The notes below the pieces were generated by a model, which saw nothing but the letters and a program-made list of their open reading frames with translations, had not been told where the DNA came from and did no database searches. From contig JASANC010001364.1 in the NCBI GenBank assembly GCA_030248135.1, forward strand, positions 1 through 64,000: DNA of 64,000 nt. The letters run 5' to 3'. Source of the stretch: Theristus sp. LFF4_11. Taxonomy: Eukaryota > Nematoda > Chromadorea > Monhysterida > Xyalidae. Position 1 is the stretch's first letter; every line of letters starts with the position of its first letter. Positions 22,801 through 31,400 of the stretch are shown here, piece by piece. The position numbers were made by a program, and so were the translations under genes.

Positions 22801-24413
22801 GATGTGGCGGCCGTGGTGCTGGTGGAGGTGCACGGTGCAGCAGCATGCATCATCGTGCCCGCGACACTCACCGCATGTGCCTGGTAATCTGAAGTGCTTG
22901 AACAACTGTTGCTCGTGTTGCTACTTGACTGCGTGGCTTGCTGCTGCTGTCTAGCTGCGCCTGCTGCACCGCCACGCTGCTGCTGTTTCTCGACCATTTC
23001 ACGGAAATGACTCGGGTCAAGCGGCTCCAACGGACTGTTCGCTCGTTGCTGCTGGCCTGACACGCCGAAGCAACGGTCAACATTCGCTGCACCCAATCAC
23101 AACAATGCTCATACGTACGAGTTCACTCTATTCGCGCTTATCATGCTAAACTGTTTGGGCAGCTGGCGCGATACCTAACGGCGATTCCGACTCCCAATAT
23201 CGACAAATTAGGAAAAAGCCCGAAGGGCATAAAAGTCAAATATTATTTCAGATTGTGACAGATAGAAAAGGTTGACACAAGGTTTTTTCAAGAAAATGTA
23301 TTTATACAAGTTCTGGAAACAAAATGAGTGGAAACGGAAATAATATCAGCGCCTGGACAATGACAAAAAATGTATTGGCGCAAATATGATTTCCACCCAT
23401 TTTTTACCCCACAATTTTTACAAATGCATTTTTTGAAAAAAACTTCGTGCCAACCTTATCTATCTGTCACAATCTAAAATAATATTTGGCTTTGTATGCC
23501 CTTCGGGCATGTTTCATAACTTGTTTTTTTCCTTTTATATCTCAAAGAGATTAAAAATTTTCAACTAGGGCCACAATTGATTAAACTCAACGTACCAATT
23601 TTTAGCCCGTTCCTGTAATTTTTACGAGCGCCCTGTTTCTCTCAACAATGGAAAATCAAAGCGCAACACTGAATTTTTTAAACTTGCGTTTACTTTTGGC
23701 ATTGTAAAGAACGAGAAAGGGTTCCCAAAGCGGAGACTTTTTCTAACACGACTTTGGTGTCTTAACACCTAAACTCAATTTGTTAGGCGTGGCGTGGCGT
23801 CCGCGAAAATTTTAAGTGTCATCAAAAATTTTCAAGTGTCTCTGACACCTATGTAGGTGTGTAAAAATTCCCTGTTCCAAAGAGACCGCAGTCCTGCCTG
23901 AACGTGTACCTAAAAACAAAGTTCCCGGTTTTAGCCTAGTTGAACAGACATTCATTTTTACACACAGCTAGCCCATTTTCTTGGCAATCGTGTTGGTTTA
24001 TTTGCTGCAAAGAAGGTTGTTTTTGTTGATTTTCACTGTTTTTGATTGTTTGAATGCATTCACATTTCCTTGGGCTTGCCTGGTAGAAAGTGCTGCGACT
24101 GCGGAGCACCGATTGCGAGGGACTGTGCTTGTTGCTGAGTGACAGTCACCGGTTGTGCTCGTTGTTGCTGTATGTACATGTTGTTTGCGGTTGCATGGTC
24201 GACGGACACTGCGTTGTGGTGATGCTCACTGCTGTACACGGACGACGGTGTGCGCGGCTGGGCAGCCTGCAACACAAACAACAATGCAAACTGGTGATGC
24301 TGCAACGAACGCACGCACGCCACCACTGCGAACCACTTTGAAACACTGTGTGCGTGAGCATCAGCTTACAGGCACTCCACTTTTCGATGCGGCCCAGGGG
24401 CGAGCCGTGGCCC
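13892..24413 (-). CDS. PAXIP1: PTIP (PAX-interacting protein 1), BRCT and Gln-rich part
   Basis: Nuclear BRCT adaptor of MLL3/4 histone methyltransferase and DNA-damage complexes. The C-terminal exons join in phase: 19618-19431, 16208-16071, 15990-15866, 15669-15440, a short exon just below 15370, 15178-15052, 14979-14710, 14557-14429, 14187-14112 and 14004-13892. They encode BRCT3 (PPELCLVGCTFVIVDYE, HGGTVEP, RCTHVL), EQKRCITSQWLN, BRCT4 (ALEWRVPVVNVRWL), BRCT5 (CTHLLMNELKRTHELLQAV, DYILRDDGAESFFGF) and BRCT6 (FYITPCVQPS, KAGGRVL, LTGLLRQEVDYESYRLN). This order and the C-terminus fit vertebrate PTIP. Upstream, at least six exons between about 19.75 and 24.4 kb encode the Gln/Pro/Ala-rich linker. 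The N-terminal BRCT1-2 exons are not visible. Confidence 0.9.
16237..16317. mobile_element. small palindromic MITE (GGCATTCATGA family), copy 2
   Basis: An 81-bp palindrome, GGCATTCATGACGCAGTA at the left and its inverse ending GTCATGAATGCCC at the right, with central GTTAACACAGCTACGCG. It lies in the large PTIP intron about 30 bp from the acceptor of the 16208-16071 exon, so it supplies sequence next to the branch/acceptor region. Confidence 0.85.
16318..18056. other. PTIP intron / promoter side of the zinc-finger gene
   Basis: No domain-bearing frame on either strand. The section is intronic with respect to PTIP (between exons at 19431 and 16208). The part immediately before 18057 is the likely promoter and 5' UTR of the plus-strand zinc-finger gene. 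Confidence 0.4.
18057..19057 (+). CDS. small C2H2 zinc-finger protein nested in PTIP intron
   Basis: Exon 1 starts at ATG 18057 (MTEKNDTAKRVRIWQPF) and stays open for 176 codons rich in Ala, Gln and Ser. A second open block near 18790-19057 on the same strand encodes one C2H2 finger, CAECGRLFRLTSDLVHH then MRTAH (C-x2-C-x12-H-x4-H), followed by a basic tail with RTHGRAAAAANKRQQH and a stop. The two can be joined at GTGGT|GTTATT and GGCAG|CATTTT, which keeps the frame, but the splice is inferred. A single finger with a short N-terminal IWQPF motif suggests a transcriptional regulator; no orthologue is recognised. It lies entirely within one PTIP intron, on the opposite strand. Confidence 0.55.
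18660..18745 (-). other. tRNA-like sequence with A and B box resemblance
   Basis: Read on the minus strand, TAGCACGAGCC resembles an A box and CGTTCGAATCC a B box, with a strong TCCGG/CCGGA hairpin between them like a class II variable arm. The 5' and 3' ends do not pair as an acceptor stem. It is therefore a tRNA pseudogene or SINE head at most. It lies in the putative intron of the zinc-finger gene. Confidence 0.3.
19058..19430. other. PTIP intron
   Basis: Intronic sequence between the BRCT3 exon (ends 19431) and the end of the nested zinc-finger gene. No other feature is recognised. Confidence 0.5.
23100..24060. other. PTIP intron containing a foldback element
   Basis: Between Gln-rich exons (one starting at 23096, the other ending near 24068). 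Apart from the foldback element at 23208-23555 it is AT-rich. A small palindromic phrase, GACACCTATGTAGGTGT near 23844, is echoed by GACACCTATTTAGGTGT at about 38386. Confidence 0.45.
23208..23555. mobile_element. foldback element, CCGAAGGGCAT family, copy A
   Basis: The left arm contains GCCCGAAGGGCAT followed by TCAAATATTATTTCAGA and GACAGATAGAAAAGG. The right arm carries the inverse (CTATCTGTCACAATCT, AATAATATTTGG, ATGCCCTTCGGGCAT). A further right-hand stretch, TTTTATATCTCAAAGAG, matches in inverse the left flank of copy B at 33.13 kb. No coding capacity. Confidence 0.8.
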
Positions 24414-24742
24414 ATAGTTGTTCCAGAGCCGAGGGCCGTGGCCGATATAGATAGCTGGAGCAAATTTTCCAGATAGATAGCTGGAAAATTTGGGGGGGGG
24501 GGGAGCGGGCATGTGACTTTGGGGGGGGGGCGGTCAAAATTTTGAAATAAGATAGATAGATAGCTAAAACGCTAAGAAGCTATAAAAACAGCTAAATAAG
24601 GCTTAAAATACGCTAAAAATCAAGTATAAATGCGTATGATAGATAATAGCTGAGCCGAAAAATCTTCTCTGATAGAGATAGATTCGAAAATTTTTTTGGG
24701 GGGGCCCCCCCCCCCCCCCCGCCCCCACACTAGAACAACTAT
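24414..24742. mobile_element. G-rich MITE with ATAGTTGTTC ends, copy 1
   Basis: The left end ATAGTTGTTCCAGAG and right end CTAGAACAACTAT are inverted repeats. Internally there are GATAGATAGCTGG-type words and long G or C runs (up to about 17 C). A second, longer copy at 27196-27662 shares ends and interior. The left end abuts a PTIP exon-like sequence directly at 24413. No clear target duplication is seen for this copy. Confidence 0.75.
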
Positions 24743-25951
24743 GCGGCGTGACCAGAACTGCTTGCCTGATGTGCTTCCGTGAAAGCTTTCTTTCGCACTG
24801 CAGACTACGTTCACTGTTACATCACACACAAAACACTATTTTTAGTGTGAGGGAACTGAAAAGTTAAAAAAAGGACAACTTGTGTTTGGAATCAAAAACC
24901 CACTCTTTTTCTATTCCCTGAAGCACTTCACAACAGAGAAATCAATTCCATACCTGTGGTTCCATCAAACTGCATTTGGTATCTGTTTCAAAACCGCTGC
25001 AGAGATGCTGTGAAGTTTCTGAGTCGTTGGGCTGGGTTTGGAAAAAATTGGAATGGGAAATATTTCCTTTTTGGAGACAGCAGGCAGCGGTGCAGCATTA
25101 AACGATGTCTTCTTGGTTCTCACAGCAGGGTTGTAGTCCTAAAGTACTCTAAAAATCAAGTGGAAACGCGTATTTTACTTAAAATTAGCGAAATTTTCAA
25201 GAATTTTAAAAAATGGCCAGTTTTGGTTTAAAATTGACTCATTTTAGGTCTTCGAAAACAAAAATTTTAAGATAGATAGCTGGCTGAGAAAAATTGTTTA
25301 CATAGATAACAGCTGAGCCGAAAAAAACTTGAACAGGATAGTTGAATAGTGTTCTGTGAATGGAAAAGGTGAACAGTAAAATTTTGAAGAGTAAATTCTG
25401 AACAGTGAATTTTGAATAGTTGAATAGAAAAGAAACAGAAACAAAGAAACGTGTTTCTTTTAGTTTCCTTTTTTGTTGATTCTTGGTTCTGCGAAGATTC
25501 GAGCAATTTTAAATGAGCGATCAGCTTATCTGTTGAAAATTTTGAACTCAATGACGCCGGGTTCCAGTTTTGTTGTCAAGAACGCCACCGCATACGATGG
25601 AAAATCAATCGACGAATTTCATTTACTGCTGAATGGAGCGGAGTCTGAATTTTTTTGACGAAATGGCTTGGGTGTTGCACTCCACAAATCATGTGGACTG
25701 TGGAGAACAGATGAATGACAGCGAGACTAAAACCCATGCAGAGACACAAAATTTCACGCCGTGGGGGCAGTACCGAAGACGAGGGGGGGTGGGGGGGTAC
25801 ACCCCCCAGAGCACCCGAGACCTCCGCGTGGGGGGGTGGGGGGGGGGGGTCACGCGACGGCGACACCCACCACCCAAAACCTGACACTGGACCAGACACA
25901 CCCCCCCCCCCTCGAAATTTGCTAGACACCCCACCCACCCCCCCCCCTACA
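24743..25951. other. unassigned sequence and G/C-rich repeat
   Basis: 24743-24830 may hold a fragment of a minus-strand exon (acceptor-like CTGCAG near 24800), possibly PTIP continuing beyond the inserted MITE, but no BRCT motif is seen. 25130-25330 contains a further GATAGATAGCTGG-type segment related to the G-rich MITEs. 25760-25950 is a run of G and C homopolymers belonging to the parental G/C-rich repeat. No gene is recognised. Confidence 0.4.
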
Positions 25952-26687
25952 TAGGGTTGTTAAAAAAAACAAAAATCGTCATTTTTGTTTTTTTTTTAAA
26001 GAAAAAAATTTTTTTTTTAAAAAAAAATTTCAAAAATCAAAGTTGTGCTAAATCAATCAGGGAGTCCGAAGAACCACATATGATATGCAAGCGCCTCCCG
26101 AATGACTCCCGTATGGCGGAACTTTGCAGATTTTGTTTTGGTGACCTCAATTACCCCTTTTCCAAACCGTCACCATGCCTCTTCTTGTGTTTTGACCTCC
26201 AAAACGTCACTAATTGTCCCCAGCTAAGCTAATGCTAAAGTGAAGACAAACATACCGCCTTGAAATTCGATCAATTCTTCTGATGGTGTCGCGACGACAC
26301 GACACGAAGCAGCAACCAGACAACGTAGCGCTTGCAAACGGAGCAGCGAGCACAATCGGACGCTCTGCGAGGCGAATCGTCACCTTATCTGCATCGGAAA
26401 TGGTAGGCTAAGCTTTGGGACGCTCAAAAACTTCATCGCAGATGTTGTCGAAGCCTAAAATCAGTCGGTAAAACGGCCCAAAATCGACTGCTAAAGGTTT
26501 TACGAGGTATAATCAAAGAAAATTTTTGTTGAACTTTCGAAAAATTGTGCCAAAATTGAGGTTTTCAGAGCATATTAGAGGAAAATTTTTCGAATTTTTT
26601 TTAAAAAAAAAAAAATCGGCATTTTTGTTTTTTTTTTAATCACTTTTTAAAAAAAAAAAAAATTTTCATTTTTGTTTAACAACCCTA
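25952..26687 (-). mobile_element. hAT-like MITE (TAGGGTTGTTAAA), full copy with 8-bp target duplication
   Basis: Starts TAGGGTTGTTAAA and ends with its inverse, TTTAACAACCCTA, and is flanked on both sides by CCCCTACA (25944-25951 and 26688-26695). Length is 736 bp with no open frame. Compared with the copies at 45.2, 48.4 and 50.9 kb it is in the opposite orientation. The 8-bp duplication and the terminal TAGGG suggest the hAT superfamily. An unoccupied version of this target is at 47461. Confidence 0.92.
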
Positions 26688-26699
26688 CCCCTACATGGC

Positions 26700-27900
26700 C
26701 TAAGTAACAGTGACGACACCCCCCAAAAATTTTCTCGGACCACCCAAAAATCATGAATTTTTGCTCAAAAATCATGATTTTTTGTCTTTAAAGTCCATAA
26801 TATAAGCTAAATGAATGATAACTTGACATTCTTCATTGTAATTTCAAAGATTTTGCAGCAAAATTTAGCGTTTTTCCTTCAAAATTTAAGCGAAAAAATC
26901 TCATGGGTGGGGTGTGTGCAGTGTGCACCCCCCCCAGAAATTTTTCTTGCACCCCCCCATGGCCCACGCCTGGGGGGGGGTGTCACTGTGGTGTACCATG
27001 ACTGACACCCCCCCCCCCCACTGAAAAATTTTCGGCACCCCCCCCCCCCCCCACCCCCACGTGACGACACCCCCCCCCCCCCCCCCAGTACCGTCCCACC
27101 GTGGGCCCAAACAAATGTTCGCCGGGGGGGTTTGGTGCCGTGGGGGGGGGGTGCCGACCAAAAATTGAGGGGGGGTCCAACCTATGGTAACGTGAATAGT
27201 TGTTCCAGAGCCGAGGGGTTGGGGGGGGGGCCGATATAGATAGCTGGAGCAAATTTTCTAGATAGATAGATAGCTGGAAAATTTTGGGGGGGCCGCGGGG
27301 GGGGCCATGTGACTTTGGGGGGGGCCGGTCAAAATTTTGAAATTTGATAGATAGATAGCTAAAACAATAAAAAGCTATAAAAACAGCAAAATAATGCTAA
27401 AAATACACTAAAAATCAAGTATAAGCGCGTATTTTACCTAAATGTAGCGAAATTTTCAAGAATTACGAGCAAAAATGGTCAATTTTGCTCAAAAATTGAC
27501 TCATTTTGTGTCCTCGAAGACAAAATTTTTTAGATGGATAGCTGGCTGAGAAATTTTTTTGATAGATAATAGCTGAGCCGAAAAAACCTGTTTGATAGAG
27601 ATAGATTCGAAAATTTTGGGGGGGGGGGCCGCCCCCCAGGCCCCCCCCCCTAGAACAACTATGGTAACGTGGGACCCCCCCCCCAGGGGGGTCCCAGGGG
27701 GGGGGGGGCATTTTTTCAAAATTTTATGGGGGGGGGTGGACGGCACCCCCCCCCCCCCCCCATGAATTTTTTTCGCTTAAATTTTAAAGGAAAAACGCTA
27801 AATTTAGCTGCAAAATCTTTGAAATTACAATGAAGATGGTCAAGGGATCATATATTCAGCTTATATAATAGACTTTGTAGACAAAAAATCATGATTTACG
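26700..27900. repeat. rearranged inverted copy of a G/C-rich repeat
   Basis: 26700-26905 (plus) and 27770-27895 (minus) carry the same sequence in opposite orientation (AAAATCATGATTTTTTGTC, ATTTCAAAGATTTTGCAGC, TTTTCCTTCAAAATTTAAGC). The same parental repeat is present uninterrupted at 47440-47860. Between the arms lie long G/C homopolymers and the G-rich MITE copy 2. Confidence 0.7.
27196..27662. mobile_element. G-rich MITE with ATAGTTGTTC ends, copy 2
   Basis: Inverted ends ATAGTTGTTCCAGAGC and CTAGAACAACTAT, flanked by GGTAACGTG on the right (27663-27671) and the same nine bases one base away from the left end (27186-27194), an 8-9 bp target duplication. The uninterrupted target is seen in inverse at 47757-47780. 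Interior: GATAGATAGCTGG words, poly-G runs, no open frame. Confidence 0.85.
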
Positions 27901-28256
27901 AAAAAAAATTTAGGGTGTGCAGAAAATTTTGGGGGGGGGGGGTCTCCGCCAGACAAAATTTCATGGGGGGTGTGGGGGGGTGTCGGCCAAATTTTCGGGG
28001 GGGGGCCCGCGGGGGGGGGGGGCCCGGTTTTGGGGGGGGGGGTGGCACGGCCCCCCCCCCCCCCCCCCCCACCACCCGACGGTCTCGGGTGCTCTGGGGG
28101 GGTGTACCCCCCCCCCCCCCCCCCGCCCACGGTACTGCCCCCCCCCCCCTCGAAAATTTCCTTTCGCCTTCGGTACTGGTGGGGACAATTAGTGACGTTT
28201 TTGGGGAGGGTGGGGGGCAGTACCGAAGGCGAAAGCAAATTTTCGAGGGGGGGGTG
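27900..28256. repeat. G/C homopolymer-rich repeat
   Basis: Dense runs of 8-18 G or C with the recurring words CGGTACTGCCCCC and GCAGTACCGAAGGCGAAAG. The open frames here are Gly/Pro homopolymer artefacts. Similar blocks occur near 25.8, 46.5 and 47.9 kb. Confidence 0.7.
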
Positions 28257-28430
28257 TAGGGTTGTTAAAAAAAACAAAAATCGTCATTTTTGTTTTAAAA
28301 AAAATTATTTTTTTTTTAAAATTCAAAAATCAAAGTTGTGCTGAATCAATCAGGGAGTCCGAAGAACCACATATGATATGCAAGCGCCTCCCGAATGACT
28401 CCCGTATGGCGGAACTTTGCAGATTTTGTG
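28257..28430 (-). mobile_element. hAT-like MITE, truncated copy
   Basis: Begins TAGGGTTGTTAAA like the 25952 copy and follows it through CGGAACTTTGCAGATTTTG, then stops where the GATTGCGGCC repeat palindrome begins. The other half is not found on the far side of the palindrome (after 30.9 kb), so this is a truncation rather than a clean insertion. Confidence 0.75.
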
Positions 28431-30870
28431 GAAGATTGTGGCCCGGGCGATTGCGGCCTGGGAGGATTGCGGCCTGGGAGGATTGCGGCCTGGGAGAATT
28501 GCGGAGCGGGACGATTGCGGCCGAAGTATAACGGCCTGGACGATAGCGGCCGGAGCATCGCGGCCTGGACAATAGCGGCCTGGAAGATTGCGGCCTGGGA
28601 GGATTGCGGCCTGGTACAATTGCGGCGCGGGACGATTGCGGCCCACGATGTTTTCATGCTTTGTCACCTTTCAGGTCAAATTCTAGGGGCTGGGGGGGGG
28701 GGGGTTGCCCCCCAAAAAAATTCTCGAATCTATCTTTATCTGTTGGGCTCGGCGACAAGTAAGAAAGTAAACATGGAAGATTTCGATTTTGGGTTCTAAG
28801 AAAAAAATAATTACTAATCAATAAACAAGAAGACAACTTTTTTGGAAAAAAATGAAAACTCGTGTGCGAGCATAACAATAGAAATAACATAACCAGTTGC
28901 GTGCGACAAAGACAATGACAAAGCACCAATATTTCGTGGACCGCAATCGTCCCAGACCGCAATCGTCCCTGGCCGCAATCGTCCCTGGCTGCAATCGTCC
29001 GGGGCCGCAATCATTCAGGCCGCAATCCTTCAGGGCGCGATCCTTCATGCCGCAATCGTCCTGGGCCGCGATCCTTCAGGCCGCAATCCTTCAGGCCGCA
29101 ATGCTTCGGCCTCTATCTAATGGGCCGCAATCGAATGCACGCCTTTGTGAAAGCGAACAGTTGGAATTTGAGTTCGAAAATTAATGCAAAACCTTGTTTC
29201 TGATTTGGGAGGCACAGAAAAATAAAAAGCATCAGTTTTGCCGTTCCATGTCTGCCAAACTGGCTCCACAGCCATTTACAAATTTTCAAGGATGAGCAGA
29301 GGAGAAATACGATCTGGACAGTGGATCCTGGTCGCCGCCGCCGCCGTCGTTGCAAAACCAAAAATTCCGCCATCAAAACTGCTGCTTTTTATTTTTCTGT
29401 GCCTCCCAAATCACAAACAAGGTTTTACATTAATTTTCCAACTCAAATTCGAACTGTTCGCTTTCACAAAGGCGTGCGTTCGATTGCGGCCCATAAGATA
29501 GAGGCCGAAGCATTGCGGCCTGAAGGATAGCGGCCTGAGGGATCGCGGCCTAGGACGATTGTGGCACGAAGGATCGCGGCCTGGAGGATTGCGACCTGAA
29601 TGATTGCGACCGGGACGATTGCGACCAGGGACGATTGCGGCCTGGGGCGATTGCGGCCTGGGACGATTGCGGCCTGGGAGGATTGCGGCCTGGGACAATT
29701 GCGGCGGGGGACGATTGTGGCCCACGATGTTTTCATGCTTTGTAACCTTTCCAGATCAAATTCTTCAGGCCGCAATGCTTCGGCTTCTATCTTATGGGCC
29801 GCAATCGAACGCATGCCTTTGTGAAAGCGAACAGTTCGTTTGAGTTGAAAAATTAATGTAAAACCTTGTTTGTGATTTGGGAGGCACAGAAAAATAAAAA
29901 GCAGCAGTTTTGATGGCGGAATTTTTGGTTTTGCAACGACGGCGGCGGCGGCGACCAGGATCCACTGTCCAGATCGTATTTCTCCTCTGCTCATCCTTGA
30001 AAATTTGTAAATGGCTGTGGAGCCAGTTTGGCAGACATGGAACGGCAAAGCTGATGCTTTTTATTTTTCTGTGCCTCCCAAATCAGAAACAAGGTTTTGC
30101 ATTAATTTTCGAACTCAAATTCCAACTGTTCGCTTTCACAAAGGCGTGCATTCGGTTGCGGCCCATTAGATAGAGGCCGAAGCATTGCGGCCGAAGCATC
30201 GCGGCCTGAAGGATTGCGGCCTGAAGGATCGCGGCCCAGGACGATTGCGGCATGAAGGATCGCGCCCTGAAGGATTGCGGGCAGAATGATTGCGGCCCCG
30301 GACGATTGCAGCCAGGGACAAATGCGGACAGGGACGATTGCGGCCTGGGACGACTGCGGCCCACGAAATATTGGTGCTTTGTCATTGTCTTTGTCGCACG
30401 CAACTGGTTATGTTATTTCTATTGTTATGCTCGCACACGAGTTTTCATTTTTTTCCAAAAAAGTTGTCTTCTTGTTCATTGATTAGTAACTATTTTTTTC
30501 TTAGAACCCAAAATCGAAATCTTCCATGCTCAACTTTACTTGTCGCCGAGCCCAGCAGATAAAGATAGATTCGAGAATTTTTTGGGGGGCAGCCCCCCCA
30601 GCCCCTTAGAATTTGACCTGAAAGGTGACAAAGCATGAAAACATCGTGGGCCGCAATCGTCCCGCGCCGCAATTGTACCAGGCCGCAATCCTCCCAGGCC
30701 GCAATCTTCCAGGCCGCTATTGTTCAGGCCGCGATGCTCCAGCCGCTATCGTCCAGGCCGTTATACTTCGGCCGCAATCGTCCCGCTCCGCAATTGTCCC
30801 AGGCCGCAATCCTCCCAGGCCGCAATCCTCCCAGGCCGCAATCGATTGTCCTGGCCGCGATGCTCCGGCC
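28430..30870. mobile_element. 2.4 kb palindromic foldback built on 15-16 bp GC-rich repeats
   Basis: Two arms of about 1.1 kb (28430-29525 and 29760-30870) are near-perfect reverse complements around a centre near 29645. For example ATGTTTTCATGCTTTGTCA at 28650 returns inverted near 30640. Each arm contains blocks of a 15-16 bp unit (GATTGCGGCCTGGGAC and variants) at about 28430-28650, 28935-29130, 29470-29720, 30140-30360 and 30650-30910. Within each arm a smaller palindrome is nested (29140-29230 against 29380-29470). All open frames are repeat translations. No transposase. Confidence 0.85.
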
Positions 30871-30910
30871 GCTATCGTCCAGGCCGCAATCCTTCAGGAT
30901 GCTATACTTC

Positions 30911-31400
30911 GGCCGCAAAAGACCATTTGCCTCACAAATGCTCGCACATCAAAAATCAAAATACCATAAAAAAGATTAAATTTCTTTTTTTGAACTTGAC
31001 ATTCAGGCAAAACCACCAGCCAATCAGCTAATACCGGTACTACAAATTATCCAGGACGACTATAGAACATGTTTTTCAGTCGGTAGGCCATGAGATGAAC
31101 ATGATATCGTGGGACGCGCGGCAGCGCAGTCCCACAATATTATTTCAGAAAGCTCATTGCGAATATTTTGAAATTTCAATCGACCATAACATTCATGATA
31201 AATGACTAAACCAAGAAATGCTATTTGCTGTGCTAAGGTGGCCCGATACCCTCTCCATCCAAACCAAAAAATTAAACATCGGTTGCTTCTGTGATTTTAC
31301 AGAACAAAAAAACCGAAAAAAAATTCAGGTTGTTGTTGTCGTTGTTGTTGTCGTTGTTGTCGTTGTCGACCGTTTCGGTGTCCACAAAAAATCTAAAGTT
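30911..31400. other. non-coding with GTT/GTC microsatellite
   Basis: No gene is recognised. A (GTTGTTGTC)n simple repeat lies at about 31327-31368. The 149-bp satellite begins just after it. Confidence 0.5.

Noticed and set aside
25700..28260. Long open frames rich in Gly and Pro on both strands
   Set aside because: They are translations of G/C homopolymers within repeats, without start context, splice signals or domains.
28430..30910. CRISPR-like array of short repeats
   Set aside because: The 15-16 bp units are contiguous and degenerate with no unique spacers, and the genome is metazoan. This is a minisatellite-type foldback.
28346..30979. Frames encoding regular Arg/Pro/Ala or Asp/Cys/Gly/Leu repeats
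   Set aside because: They follow directly from the 15-bp tandem DNA unit, which keeps one frame open. No evidence of coding.
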